Source: CAYLMG01 sp964493425 (GTDB lineage Bacteria > Planctomycetota > Phycisphaerae > Sedimentisphaerales > Anaerobacaceae). From it: 12,097 nt of DNA. A model generated the notes under the pieces. It searched no databases. It saw only the letters and a program-made list of their open reading frames with translations, and had not been told where the DNA came from. Below, one piece after another: positions 1 through 5,829 of this stretch. A program made the translations under genes and the position numbers. The stretch covers positions 1 through 12,097 of the forward strand of contig CAZBMW010000037.1 in the NCBI GenBank assembly GCA_964493425.1. Reading direction: 5' to 3'. Position 1 is the first letter of the stretch; the number at the start of each line of letters is the position of its first letter.

Positions 1-201
1 GTGGCTGGCTGAAATATCAAACCACACCACCCTGTAAACCCGGACTGGCCGCTTAACTATAAAAATACTCTTCATAAATCCACCAAAGACGTGCGTCTAT
101 AAAAACTCGCCTCCCTATGCAATATTTATGCCAAACAATTAAACAACCTCGGGGGGGACCCAATCTTCGGAAAAACTGCGTATGGGGGTGGTGGAGAATT
201 T

Positions 202-217
202 GTTACATTTTTGTAAC
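202..217. promoter_or_regulatory. Operator-like palindrome 1
   Basis: GTTACA-TTTT-TGTAAC is a perfect 6-base inverted repeat around a 4-base centre, just upstream of the -35 box. The same core recurs at 232-247 and 290-303. The position and recurrence suggest a binding site for a dimeric regulator. No regulator gene is clearly recognisable in the window. Confidence 0.5.
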
Positions 218-223
218 TTTTGC

Positions 224-250
224 TTGACAGTGTTACAAAAATGTTGTTAT
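224..250 (+). promoter_or_regulatory. Promoter of the rightward virion operon
   Basis: A perfect -35 TTGACA lies at 224-229 and a -10 candidate TGTTAT at 245-250. The spacer is 15 bases, shorter than ideal, but a TG-N extension (TGT at 242-244) directly precedes the -10, which can compensate. The predicted transcript would begin near 257 and run into the first gene at 327 with a leader of about 70 bases. The second palindrome (232-247) sits between the two promoter boxes, so a protein bound there should block polymerase. The -35 is clear; the exact -10 is less certain. Confidence 0.5.
232..247. promoter_or_regulatory. Operator-like palindrome 2 (imperfect)
   Basis: GTTACA-AAAA-TGTTGT repeats the left half of palindrome 1 exactly and the right half with changes. 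It lies 30 bases (about three DNA turns) after palindrome 1, inside the -35/-10 spacer. This is a typical repressor position. Confidence 0.45.
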
Positions 251-289
251 TGTCCAAACAAACTAATAGGGCCCACGGGGACGCAAATC

Positions 290-303
290 TTACAATTTTG
301 TAA
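290..303. promoter_or_regulatory. Operator-like palindrome 3
   Basis: TTACA-ATTT-TGTAA has the same core and centre length as palindrome 1. It lies in the predicted leader just before the AGGAGG ribosome binding site of the first virion gene, so it could act as a DNA operator or as an RNA hairpin. The arms are short (5 bases). Confidence 0.4.
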
Positions 304-326
304 ATTTTATATAGGAGGTATACAGC

Positions 327-752
327 ATGGCAAAGGTATCCAGCGAGGAGTTTGTTGAAAAACACGCCCGACGCCTGAAAGGAGCTTTGGAAGACATGCG
401 GCGCGGGGTCGAAAGAGTCAGTGAAGCGCCGACAAAAAAAGCTGCCGCCAAGGCAGACAAAATGCGGGCAAATATCGTTGCGGCAATTGACAGCGGTAAG
501 TGGGCCCGGGGCTTGAGCCGGGTGTCCCTGGAAGATTGGAAGAGCAAAATGGTCGATAAGGGATTGAACCGCGTGGCCAGCGGGATCGACGCGGCGGCTC
601 CGAAAGTCAAAGCGTTTGCAGATGAGTTTTTGCCTTACCTTGACAATGTTCAGTCCAAGGTTAAGGCGATGCCGGACACGACGTTAGAAGACAACATCAA
701 TCGGATGGTGACCCAGATCAGGGAGGTCTCCAAATTTAAGCGTCGCGGCTAA
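327..752 (+). CDS. Small helical protein preceding the capsid gene (scaffold-like candidate)
   Basis: This 141-residue protein is the first gene of the virion operon. AGGAGG stands eight bases before the ATG. It is almost entirely predicted helix, with no membrane segment and no cysteine. It is highly charged, with a basic alanine/lysine stretch near residues 35-50 (PTKKAAAKADK) and a basic tail (KFKRRG). No enzyme motif is visible. Its place directly before the major capsid candidate (19 bases away) and its helical, charged makeup would fit a scaffolding, assembly or internal DNA-binding protein. That is inference from position; the family is not one I can name. Confidence 0.75.
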   Translation: MAKVSSEEFVEKHARRLKGALEDMRRGVERVSEAPTKKAAAKADKMRANIVAAIDSGKWARGLSRVSLEDWKSKMVDKGLNRVASGIDAAAPKVKAFADEFLPYLDNVQSKVKAMPDTTLEDNINRMVTQIREVSKFKRRG

Positions 753-771
753 CGCGGGAGGGGGGCGACTA

Positions 772-1857
772 ATGGATTATCGACTTAATACGATTTTCGA
801 GCAGAAATCCTACACCGCCGATGCAACGGAAATTATAGACATCGACGCGCAGGATCCGATAAGTCAGATTATTGTTGGGCTGGATGTGGTCAATGATGGT
901 GACACCAGCACGGCGCACGCCATCGCGTGTTTGACCAAGATTGAATTGGTGGACGGCTCGGACAAGTTGTTTAGTTTGTCTGGGTATGAGGCGGAGGCCG
1001 TGGACTGGTATCACAACCTGGTATTGCGGCCCAACTGGAATCCGTATCTAAACGGGATGAGCGTGCAGCGGTTCATCGGTATCAATTTCGGACGCTGGTT
1101 GTGGGATGAAATGTTGGCGTTTGATCCGAAGCAATTCCGCAATCCGCAGCTGAAATTAACCCTCGATATTGATGCCGGCGGGAATTCGGCGTCTACTAAT
1201 AAATTAAAAGTATGGGCGGCGATGTTTGATGAGAAAACAATTAATCCGGTCGGTTTTCTGATGCATAAGGAGGTCAAAAGCTACATCATGACCGCTTCGG
1301 GGCATGAGTACACAGACATGCCGCTGGATTATCCGTATCGGAAACTGCTGATCCGCCAGCAGGAGGCCGGGACCGAGCCCAACCAGAATGTCGCTAACAT
1401 CAAGGTGAGTGAAAACCAGGACAAGAAGGTCCCGTTCGACCACGGGACGGAGGACATTTTGCGGGCTATTACGGCCAGAACTCCGATGCTCAGTGAGGTG
1501 CTTTATTTTCCGATTACTATCACTTCAGGTAATCGCTACTGCACACCTACAACTCGGGTGGTGGGGAATATCAACGAGTGGGCCGCCGCGATTGCCGCCG
1601 GGGCCATGGCGTTTTATGATGGTGATGGTGGGAGGTTCAAGGCCATTTGCGCGACCGGCCCCACTAACGCAAATGCGATGGTCAGCGGCTGGCTGCCGCA
1701 CGGGGTATGGGATATTCCCTGCCAGAGTAAAGATGAGCCGGGGGGGTATTACGATGTGACCCGGCTCAGGAGCCTCAAATTGGATGTTACGGGGGCTGCA
1801 GGTCTGGCGGGCACGGAAACTTTACAAATCTTTCTGCAGCAGTATCGGCCCTACTGA
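772..1857 (+). CDS. Major capsid protein, probably double jelly-roll type
   Basis: This 361-residue protein starts at ATG after a purine-rich GGGAGGGGGG site. It is rich in predicted beta strands separated by loops throughout and has no membrane segment. Two halves of about 160-180 residues can be seen. The first has strands near 31-40, 50-70, 100-110, 126-134 and 145-152. The second begins near 166 (KEVKSYIM) and ends with the strand pair LRSLKLDV and LQIFLQQYRPY. The length, the all-beta two-part layout and the closing strand resemble double jelly-roll capsid proteins of tailless viruses (realm Varidnaviria). It is the largest beta protein of the virion block and stands second in the operon, as expected for a capsid gene. 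I base this on resemblance, not on an alignment; a different beta-rich virion protein remains possible. Confidence 0.6.
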   Translation: MDYRLNTIFEQKSYTADATEIIDIDAQDPISQIIVGLDVVNDGDTSTAHAIACLTKIELVDGSDKLFSLSGYEAEAVDWYHNLVLRPNWNPYLNGMSVQRFIGINFGRWLWDEMLAFDPKQFRNPQLKLTLDIDAGGNSASTNKLKVWAAMFDEKTINPVGFLMHKEVKSYIMTASGHEYTDMPLDYPYRKLLIRQQEAGTEPNQNVANIKVSENQDKKVPFDHGTEDILRAITARTPMLSEVLYFPITITSGNRYCTPTTRVVGNINEWAAAIAAGAMAFYDGDGGRFKAICATGPTNANAMVSGWLPHGVWDIPCQSKDEPGGYYDVTRLRSLKLDVTGAAGLAGTETLQIFLQQYRPY

Positions 1858-1881
1858 TTGAATGATATTTTCAAGCTTACA

Positions 1882-1904
1882 GGGGTGGTGATGGTCACTA
1901 CCCT
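1882..1904 (+). other. RNA hairpin behind the capsid gene
   Basis: GGGTGGTGA (1883-1891) pairs with TCACTACCC (1895-1903) around a 3-base loop, nine pairs including one G-U, extendable by a G-U closing pair. No T run follows, so it is not a standard intrinsic terminator. It lies 25 bases after the capsid stop codon and before the next ribosome binding site. It could protect or separate the capsid message and so set protein ratios. Confidence 0.4.
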
Positions 1905-1936
1905 CATGAAATCAAAACCAGTGGGAGGTGGCGGCT

Positions 1937-2260
1937 ATGGGTGCTTCAACGATAGAATGCATCAGCGACTCACAAAAAACAGCATTTGACCGGGCGACTG
2001 GGAGTAGAGTTTTAACTCACAAAGCGTGTTACGTCTATGCGGCCTCAATTGTTTCCGATGGGGTTGGCGCAGCGGATGCGGCGCTCTATGATGGTGAGTC
2101 GGACCAGGATGAGATTAAGAAGGATTTAGCCTGTGCAGCCGGCGGTATGAGCGCATGGCTGCCCGGTGCGCCGGTTTATTTTGGTCGTGGGGTATATGTT
2201 AAAATCGGTAGTAATGTCAAATCGATTGACGTGCAATATCTAGATGCCATGCGGGAGTAG
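1937..2260 (+). CDS. Small beta-rich virion protein candidate
   Basis: This 107-residue protein follows the capsid gene. I chose the ATG at 1937 because GGGAGG ends eight bases before it; an in-frame GTG at 1928 falls inside that ribosome binding site. Predicted strands alternate with turns, for example KACYVYAASIVSD, AALYDGESD, PVYFGRGVYVKIG and KSIDVQYL at the end. The pattern of a single small beta sandwich, with a YDGES turn and a PVYFGRGVYV strand, looks like a minor capsid, vertex or decoration domain. No signal peptide or membrane segment is seen. The function is inferred from fold type and position only. The next gene starts two bases after its stop. Confidence 0.65.
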   Translation: MGASTIECISDSQKTAFDRATGSRVLTHKACYVYAASIVSDGVGAADAALYDGESDQDEIKKDLACAAGGMSAWLPGAPVYFGRGVYVKIGSNVKSIDVQYLDAMRE

Positions 2261-2262
2261 AG

Positions 2263-2739
2263 ATGATTTATGCGGCGTCAATCACTACTCCGGCCAACAC
2301 GCAGGCGGATTCGCCGCTGCTGACCCGGCTGAAAGTTACTGGAGGCTTAGTCTACCAATTCGAGCTGGATATGCATTTTGGGGCCGCCGGAAAATTATAC
2401 GCGGCTGTCTGGGACGGCAGTTATCAGGTATGGCCGAGCAGTCCCGGTGAATTTTTTCATGGCGACAACCTGCATGTTAGTTTTCCTGATACCTATCTCA
2501 AAAACGTCGCTCCCTACGAATTCACAGTCTATACTTATAATTTATCCAGTGATTACTCTCACGAAGTGCAGGTTCGTATAGGACTGGTGGATGAGGAAGT
2601 ATTTGTTGCACGCTTTTTACCAACCTATGCTTATGATTATTTTGTGCAGCTGCTGGACAATTTGTCCATGCAGCAGCAGGCTCGGAAGGAGAAGCAGGCC
2701 GAGGAGACAATTGCTTCTCCTTTTCCCTGGCTGAGGTGA
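2263..2739 (+). CDS. Beta-rich minor virion protein candidate
   Basis: This 158-residue protein starts two bases after the preceding stop, with GGGAG just upstream, so the two are probably translated together. Residues 1 to about 115 are predicted beta strands (GLVYQFELDMHF, KLYAAVWDGSYQVW, EFTVYTYNLS, HEVQVRIGLV), consistent with one beta-sandwich domain. The last 45 residues turn helical and charged (LDNLSMQQQARKEKQAEETIAS), ending in PFPWLR. Such a beta head with a helical tail would suit a virion surface or vertex protein anchored by its C-terminus. No catalytic motif is visible and I do not recognise the family by name. Confidence 0.65.
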   Translation: MIYAASITTPANTQADSPLLTRLKVTGGLVYQFELDMHFGAAGKLYAAVWDGSYQVWPSSPGEFFHGDNLHVSFPDTYLKNVAPYEFTVYTYNLSSDYSHEVQVRIGLVDEEVFVARFLPTYAYDYFVQLLDNLSMQQQARKEKQAEETIASPFPWLR

Positions 2740-2742
2740 ATT

Positions 2743-3294
2743 ATGGGAGACGACGCTCCGGACTACACTTTAAAAGCGTTTGTGGACATCATTCAGCAGA
2801 CATTGCAGCAGGTGAGTGTTGATTTGGCCGGCCAAAGTGTGGGCAATCTGGCAACAAATATTGCGCAGCAGGATCTGGCCAAAATAACAGTTGGGCAGGC
2901 AGCTGCTGCTCCCACAGTTGACGTGTTCAGCGGGGCTCTGGCAGGAAGCGCAACCACTACGCTGTACACCTCCAACACCCCCGCCTGGATCAAAGGCGGA
3001 CTCATTTCAGTGCAGTTTTCTACTGATCACAGCGCCGACAACCTGCTTGTGATAATCGATGGCAGCTATACCATGGCCTTCCAGGTGCGCTGGCTGTACA
3101 CCAAGGGCTACCATCTGCCGGGTGCCGGCCCGATGATTTTGAGTGAATATGACCAGACCAACAATTACTATTCTATAATGATCAGCAGACTAATCTACTA
3201 CCAGACCAGTCTGGTGCTGCAGTGGGAGAATATTATGGCGGACGCCGGCAGCTACAGCGGCAGCTTGTGGCAGCAGCAGGTCACGCCGTTTTAG
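2743..3294 (+). CDS. Beta-rich virion or spike protein candidate
   Basis: This 183-residue protein starts three bases after the preceding stop, with GAGGTGA upstream. Residues 1-45 are helical and glutamine-rich (FVDIIQQTLQQVSVDLA), followed by an alanine-rich linker (GQAAAAPTVD). The rest is beta-rich with many aromatic residues (TLYTSNTPAWIKGGLISVQF, MAFQVRWLYTKGYHL, NNYYSIMISRLIYYQTSLVLQW). The layout, a helical stalk then a beta head, fits a spike or receptor-binding protein. It shares this layout with the next gene. No cysteine, signal peptide or enzyme motif is visible. The function is inferred. Confidence 0.65.
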   Translation: MGDDAPDYTLKAFVDIIQQTLQQVSVDLAGQSVGNLATNIAQQDLAKITVGQAAAAPTVDVFSGALAGSATTTLYTSNTPAWIKGGLISVQFSTDHSADNLLVIIDGSYTMAFQVRWLYTKGYHLPGAGPMILSEYDQTNNYYSIMISRLIYYQTSLVLQWENIMADAGSYSGSLWQQQVTPF

Positions 3295-3307
3295 CAGGAG
3301 AGGATTT

Positions 3308-3997
3308 ATGATACCAAACTCAATGTCCAATCTATCGCAGGCTGTGGGTGTTATGAGAACGGATGGCGCCGATCCAATCCCGATAGAGGGTAAAGTGGGC
3401 GGTGTGGAGGTGCCGATAAACACCGACGCTCTGGAAACACTGCTGGCCGGAGGACTGCCGGCTGCGCTGGATGCCGGCGCCCTGAAAACAAAAGAGCAGT
3501 CCCCGTTGACCGGTTTTGCCACCAGCAGCAAACAGGATGCGATAATTACAGCGCTGCAGAAAATCGATGACCTGCAGGCTGCTTTAAACTCCGTGGCCAC
3601 AGACAAGCTGCTGGCTAAAATTTATTCCGGAGGCGAGGCGATTCCGGTCGGAAAAATTCCGGACGCTGCTGCGCAAATAGCGGTGTCGACAGTCGCAGAC
3701 AACAGCCAGCCGCTTCTGCGGCGCGTAACGTCCGGCAAAACGCTGTATATTACAGCCTTGACGATCTCGGTGCTGAACCAGTCGGGCGGAAACGCCCAAG
3801 GCCAGATCATGGTGAACGACGCCGGCGACAGCACGTTGTACAGCATAATCGTGATGAACGCAGCCAACGGAACCACTAATTTCGCGACCATACAGCTTAC
3901 AACGCCCATCGAAGCGCCTTCGCTGTACTATATCCGGCTCAAATCCAATGCGGCCAACTGCTATGTGTATGGCTTCCTGCACGGATATGAGCTGTGA
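3308..3997 (+). CDS. Two-part spike-like virion protein candidate
   Basis: This 229-residue protein starts after AGGAGAGGA. The N-terminal half (about 1-115) is low in aromatics and mostly helix and loop, with GGLPAALDAGALKTKEQSPLT and a helical ITALQKIDDLQAALNSV stretch. The C-terminal half (about 125-229) is beta-rich (KTLYITALTISVL, GQIMVNDAGD, SLYYIRLKS, CYVYGFLHGYEL), consistent with a beta-sandwich head. It resembles fibre or spike proteins with a trimerising stalk and a binding head, an inference from layout. The segment RRVTSGKT is not a nucleotide-binding P-loop because the leading glycine is missing and it sits in a beta domain. Confidence 0.65.
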   Translation: MIPNSMSNLSQAVGVMRTDGADPIPIEGKVGGVEVPINTDALETLLAGGLPAALDAGALKTKEQSPLTGFATSSKQDAIITALQKIDDLQAALNSVATDKLLAKIYSGGEAIPVGKIPDAAAQIAVSTVADNSQPLLRRVTSGKTLYITALTISVLNQSGGNAQGQIMVNDAGDSTLYSIIVMNAANGTTNFATIQLTTPIEAPSLYYIRLKSNAANCYVYGFLHGYEL

Positions 3998-3999
3998 TT

Positions 4000-4149
4000 A
4001 TGTCTCCTGTTTTTGAAATACTGCTGGCGGCGATAGGATTTGTGTTCGTGGTGCTGTTTCAGGTTCAGCGTCGGTTGAGCAGCATCGAAAGCGATATGAA
4101 ATGGCTGAAACGGGAGATAGGGGTTATATGTCATGAAGAAAGGAGGTGA
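4000..4149 (+). CDS. 49-residue single-pass membrane protein
   Basis: This is a short gene between two larger ones. The ATG lies two bases after the preceding TGA, with no strong ribosome binding site, so it is likely translated by coupling. Residues 4-22 form one clear membrane helix (VFEILLAAIGFVFVVLFQV). An amphipathic charged helix follows (RRLSSIESDMKWLKREI, about 24-40). A membrane helix plus a short coiled-coil tail is a layout seen in holin-like and lysis-accessory proteins and in virion membrane proteins. I cannot decide between these. Its 3' end carries the AAAGGAGG site of the next gene. Confidence 0.6.
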   Translation: MSPVFEILLAAIGFVFVVLFQVQRRLSSIESDMKWLKREIGVICHEERR

Positions 4150-4156
4150 GTGCTGA

Positions 4157-4351
4157 ATGCCGAACTGGTTGATGTTGTTGCTGCCGCTTATCGGTCAAAT
4201 GCTGCAGGCCATTACCCCGGCCCTGCGGGATTTACTGCGCAGTTTTGCAGTTGATTTTTATAATAAAGCCAAGGCGACCGATAACCCGGTAGACGATTTT
4301 TTGGCGCTGCTGCTGCTCGGGGTTTTAAACATTCCGATTCCGCCGCAGTAG
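4157..4351 (+). CDS. 64-residue hydrophobic protein
   Basis: This small protein has two hydrophobic stretches: residues 3-20 (NWLMLLLPLIGQMLQAIT) and 47-60 (DFLALLLLGVLNIP). A charged helical middle (ALRDLLRSFAVDFYNKAKA) joins them. GGAGG stands ten bases before the ATG. It is probably membrane-associated, either in a virion membrane or as a holin-like protein. It directly follows the other small membrane protein, which supports a shared membrane role, but no family is recognised. Confidence 0.6.
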   Translation: MPNWLMLLLPLIGQMLQAITPALRDLLRSFAVDFYNKAKATDNPVDDFLALLLLGVLNIPIPPQ

Positions 4352-4386
4352 TGGTATTTTTTACTATTACAACAGGAGGGAAGTAA

Positions 4387-4578
4387 ATGCCAGGCAGCAA
4401 TACTGTAAAATTAACGCCCCAAGCCAGGCAAAGCCTGACAGCTATGAATGAAAAAATAGCCGGAGCGGAGAAATCCATCGCGACGCTTAAAAAACTCGGG
4501 ATGGATGTGCAGGCTTTGGAGGATCATCTAACCTGGGCCAAGGAGACCCGCGAGACCCTGCTGAAGGAGTTTGGGTAA
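4387..4578 (+). CDS. 63-residue coiled-coil protein
   Basis: AGGAGGG stands six bases before the ATG. The protein is fully helical by appearance: residues 8-36 and 42-62 form two charged amphipathic helices (ARQSLTAMNEKIAGAEKSI and ALEDHLTWAKETRETLLKEF) joined at KLGMD. It contains no cysteine or membrane segment. Its stop lies two bases before the start of the large Val/Asp-repeat protein gene, so the two are probably co-translated, and it may be a partner or chaperone of that protein. The function is unknown. Confidence 0.6.
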   Translation: MPGSNTVKLTPQARQSLTAMNEKIAGAEKSIATLKKLGMDVQALEDHLTWAKETRETLLKEFG

Positions 4579-4580
4579 AA

Positions 4581-5819
4581 ATGGGATTCGTGGCGGACGC
4601 CGTGTCCAGTGTGTTTGACGTCGTATCCGACGTGGTGTCGGACGTTGTGGACGTGGTGTCGGACGTGGTGTCATCGGTCGTTGACGCAGTCGGTGACGCC
4701 TTGTCCGGCGCCTACCAAACCGTAGCCGACGTGGTAGGGGACGCCGCGCCCATTGTCTTGGCGGCCGGGGCGGCGGCGGCGATTTATTTCATACCAGCCT
4801 TAGCGCCGGTTGCCGATGAATTGTCTTCTATTTATGCGACCGTTTCCGAGTATGTTGGATCGTTCAGCAAAAGTTTTGGAGCTTTTTTGGAAGCCATCCA
4901 CTTTTCCACTATCCTGGAAGTCAACTCGCTGGCTATGCTGGTGTCGAAGGATTACCGGCAGATGATGACAGGGGTATACAGCAGTATTTCAGAGCTGTCT
5001 AGTGCGCTCGGGTTTGCGCCGCAGTTTATTGCATTGGCATTCAGGAACGCTCGGGCGGTCGTACTGGATGCCAGCAGCGCTGTTGGCAAGAGCTATGACA
5101 TTGGGGAGATTACCTGGCTCAACCATTTAAACGAGACCATGAGCAGGATAGCCGTAAAAGCCAAGCAGTATAAAAACAAACCCGGAGAGTTGTTCAGCGA
5201 TCTGGACGACTGGATTGTAAAACCCGCCATGGACAGCAAAGCGAAGTCGCAGAGTGTTATTATCAAAACACTCGGTGAAACCATCAAGGCGGTTGAAGAC
5301 ACGGCAGCAGAAATTACTACCGTTCGCAGCGACATGGCCCGGTTTATAAAGGATTTGCCGGAGGATATCCGCAAACGGGTTGAGCCGATGTTGTCGCCGA
5401 TATTCACTAAATATGACAATTTTATCAATAGTGTTTATGCACCCAAGCTCCGGACGCTGGACGCTGTTATCGCCAACCTAAGCGGCAGGCAGAACGAAAA
5501 TCGATCAGAAGCAGCAGACTTGATCAAGCGGCTGAAAAGGCCGGGGGATTATCTGTCAGAAGTGAACTACATGCCTCGCTTTGAACGCCGGCAGCAGGAG
5601 GACAAAATCGCGGCAGTGGCCATGCGCTCGGTCAGCCGGACCTCGGATGCAGTCGCCGGTGAAGCTGCCGGCGCCATTGAGCAGTTGGCCTCGATCCAGC
5701 AGGCAAAGGAAGTAATCCTACCCATTCCAGAAGGGTTTCCGAAGGAAATACCGGGGCCGCAGCGCCCGGCGGCGGTGCCGCCCACGATCAGAAAAACCTG
5801 GTTTGTGGGCGATTATTAG
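4581..5819 (+). CDS. Large virion-type protein with DVVS repeats and a membrane segment
   Basis: This 412-residue protein begins with MGFVADAVSSVF and then four DVVS units and one DVV unit (residues 13-31). These are encoded by near-identical 12-base repeats. A strongly hydrophobic alanine-rich segment follows (about 55-76, APIVLAAGAAAAIYFIPALA). The rest is helical, with charged coiled-coil-like stretches near 215-300 and 310-385, and the tail is proline-rich (PIPEGFPKEIPGPQRPAAVPP). A periodic Val/Asp amphipathic start next to a membrane helix suggests membrane insertion or pore formation, as for DNA-delivery or virion membrane proteins. That is inference. Its stop codon overlaps the ribosome binding site of the next gene. 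No homologous family is recognised. Confidence 0.7.
   Translation: MGFVADAVSSVFDVVSDVVSDVVDVVSDVVSSVVDAVGDALSGAYQTVADVVGDAAPIVLAAGAAAAIYFIPALAPVADELSSIYATVSEYVGSFSKSFGAFLEAIHFSTILEVNSLAMLVSKDYRQMMTGVYSSISELSSALGFAPQFIALAFRNARAVVLDASSAVGKSYDIGEITWLNHLNETMSRIAVKAKQYKNKPGELFSDLDDWIVKPAMDSKAKSQSVIIKTLGETIKAVEDTAAEITTVRSDMARFIKDLPEDIRKRVEPMLSPIFTKYDNFINSVYAPKLRTLDAVIANLSGRQNENRSEAADLIKRLKRPGDYLSEVNYMPRFERRQQEDKIAAVAMRSVSRTSDAVAGEAAGAIEQLASIQQAKEVILPIPEGFPKEIPGPQRPAAVPPTIRKTWFVGDY
4617..4673 (+). repeat. Short tandem repeat inside the 412-residue gene
   Basis: In-frame units based on GACGTGGTGTCG: GACGTCGTATCC (4617), GACGTGGTGTCG (4629), a short GACGTTGTG (4641), GACGTGGTGTCG (4650) and GACGTGGTGTCA (4662). 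They encode DVVS, DVVS, DVV, DVVS, DVVS. The near identity at DNA level suggests recent slippage expansion or contraction, so unit number may vary between relatives. Confidence 0.8.
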
Positions 5820-5829
5820 GAGGTGGCGT

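Larger units (their letters stand above)
1..326. promoter_or_regulatory. Non-coding left-end control region
   Basis: No supportable gene lies in these 326 bases. The region holds a repeated CTATAAAAA motif (57-65 and 97-105, exactly 40 bases apart), a short inverted repeat AGACG/CGTCT (87-98), a run of G around 150-156, a promoter with TTGACA at 224-229, three TTACA-N4-TGTAA palindromes (202-217, 232-247, 290-303), and the ribosome binding site of the first virion gene. It reads as the control region of the rightward operon. If the molecule is circular it would form one divergent control region with the right end of the window; if linear it would lie near a terminus. Confidence 0.7.

Noticed and set aside
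1..60. Inverted terminal repeat with the right window end
   Set aside because: The first bases do not match the reverse complement of the last bases over any useful length.
126..365. 79-codon minus-strand ORF over the left control region
   Set aside because: It covers the promoter, operators and the start of the first virion gene on the other strand, has no ribosome binding site, and its composition looks like translated non-coding AT-rich DNA.
1409..1759. 116-codon arginine-rich ORF in another frame of the capsid gene
   Set aside because: It lies wholly within the capsid gene, and its low-complexity arginine/proline content is typical of a shifted frame.
3308..3997. RRVTSGKT in the 229-residue protein as a Walker A motif of a packaging ATPase
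   Set aside because: The first glycine of GxxxxGK[ST] is missing, no Walker B follows, and the surroundings are beta-sandwich-like.
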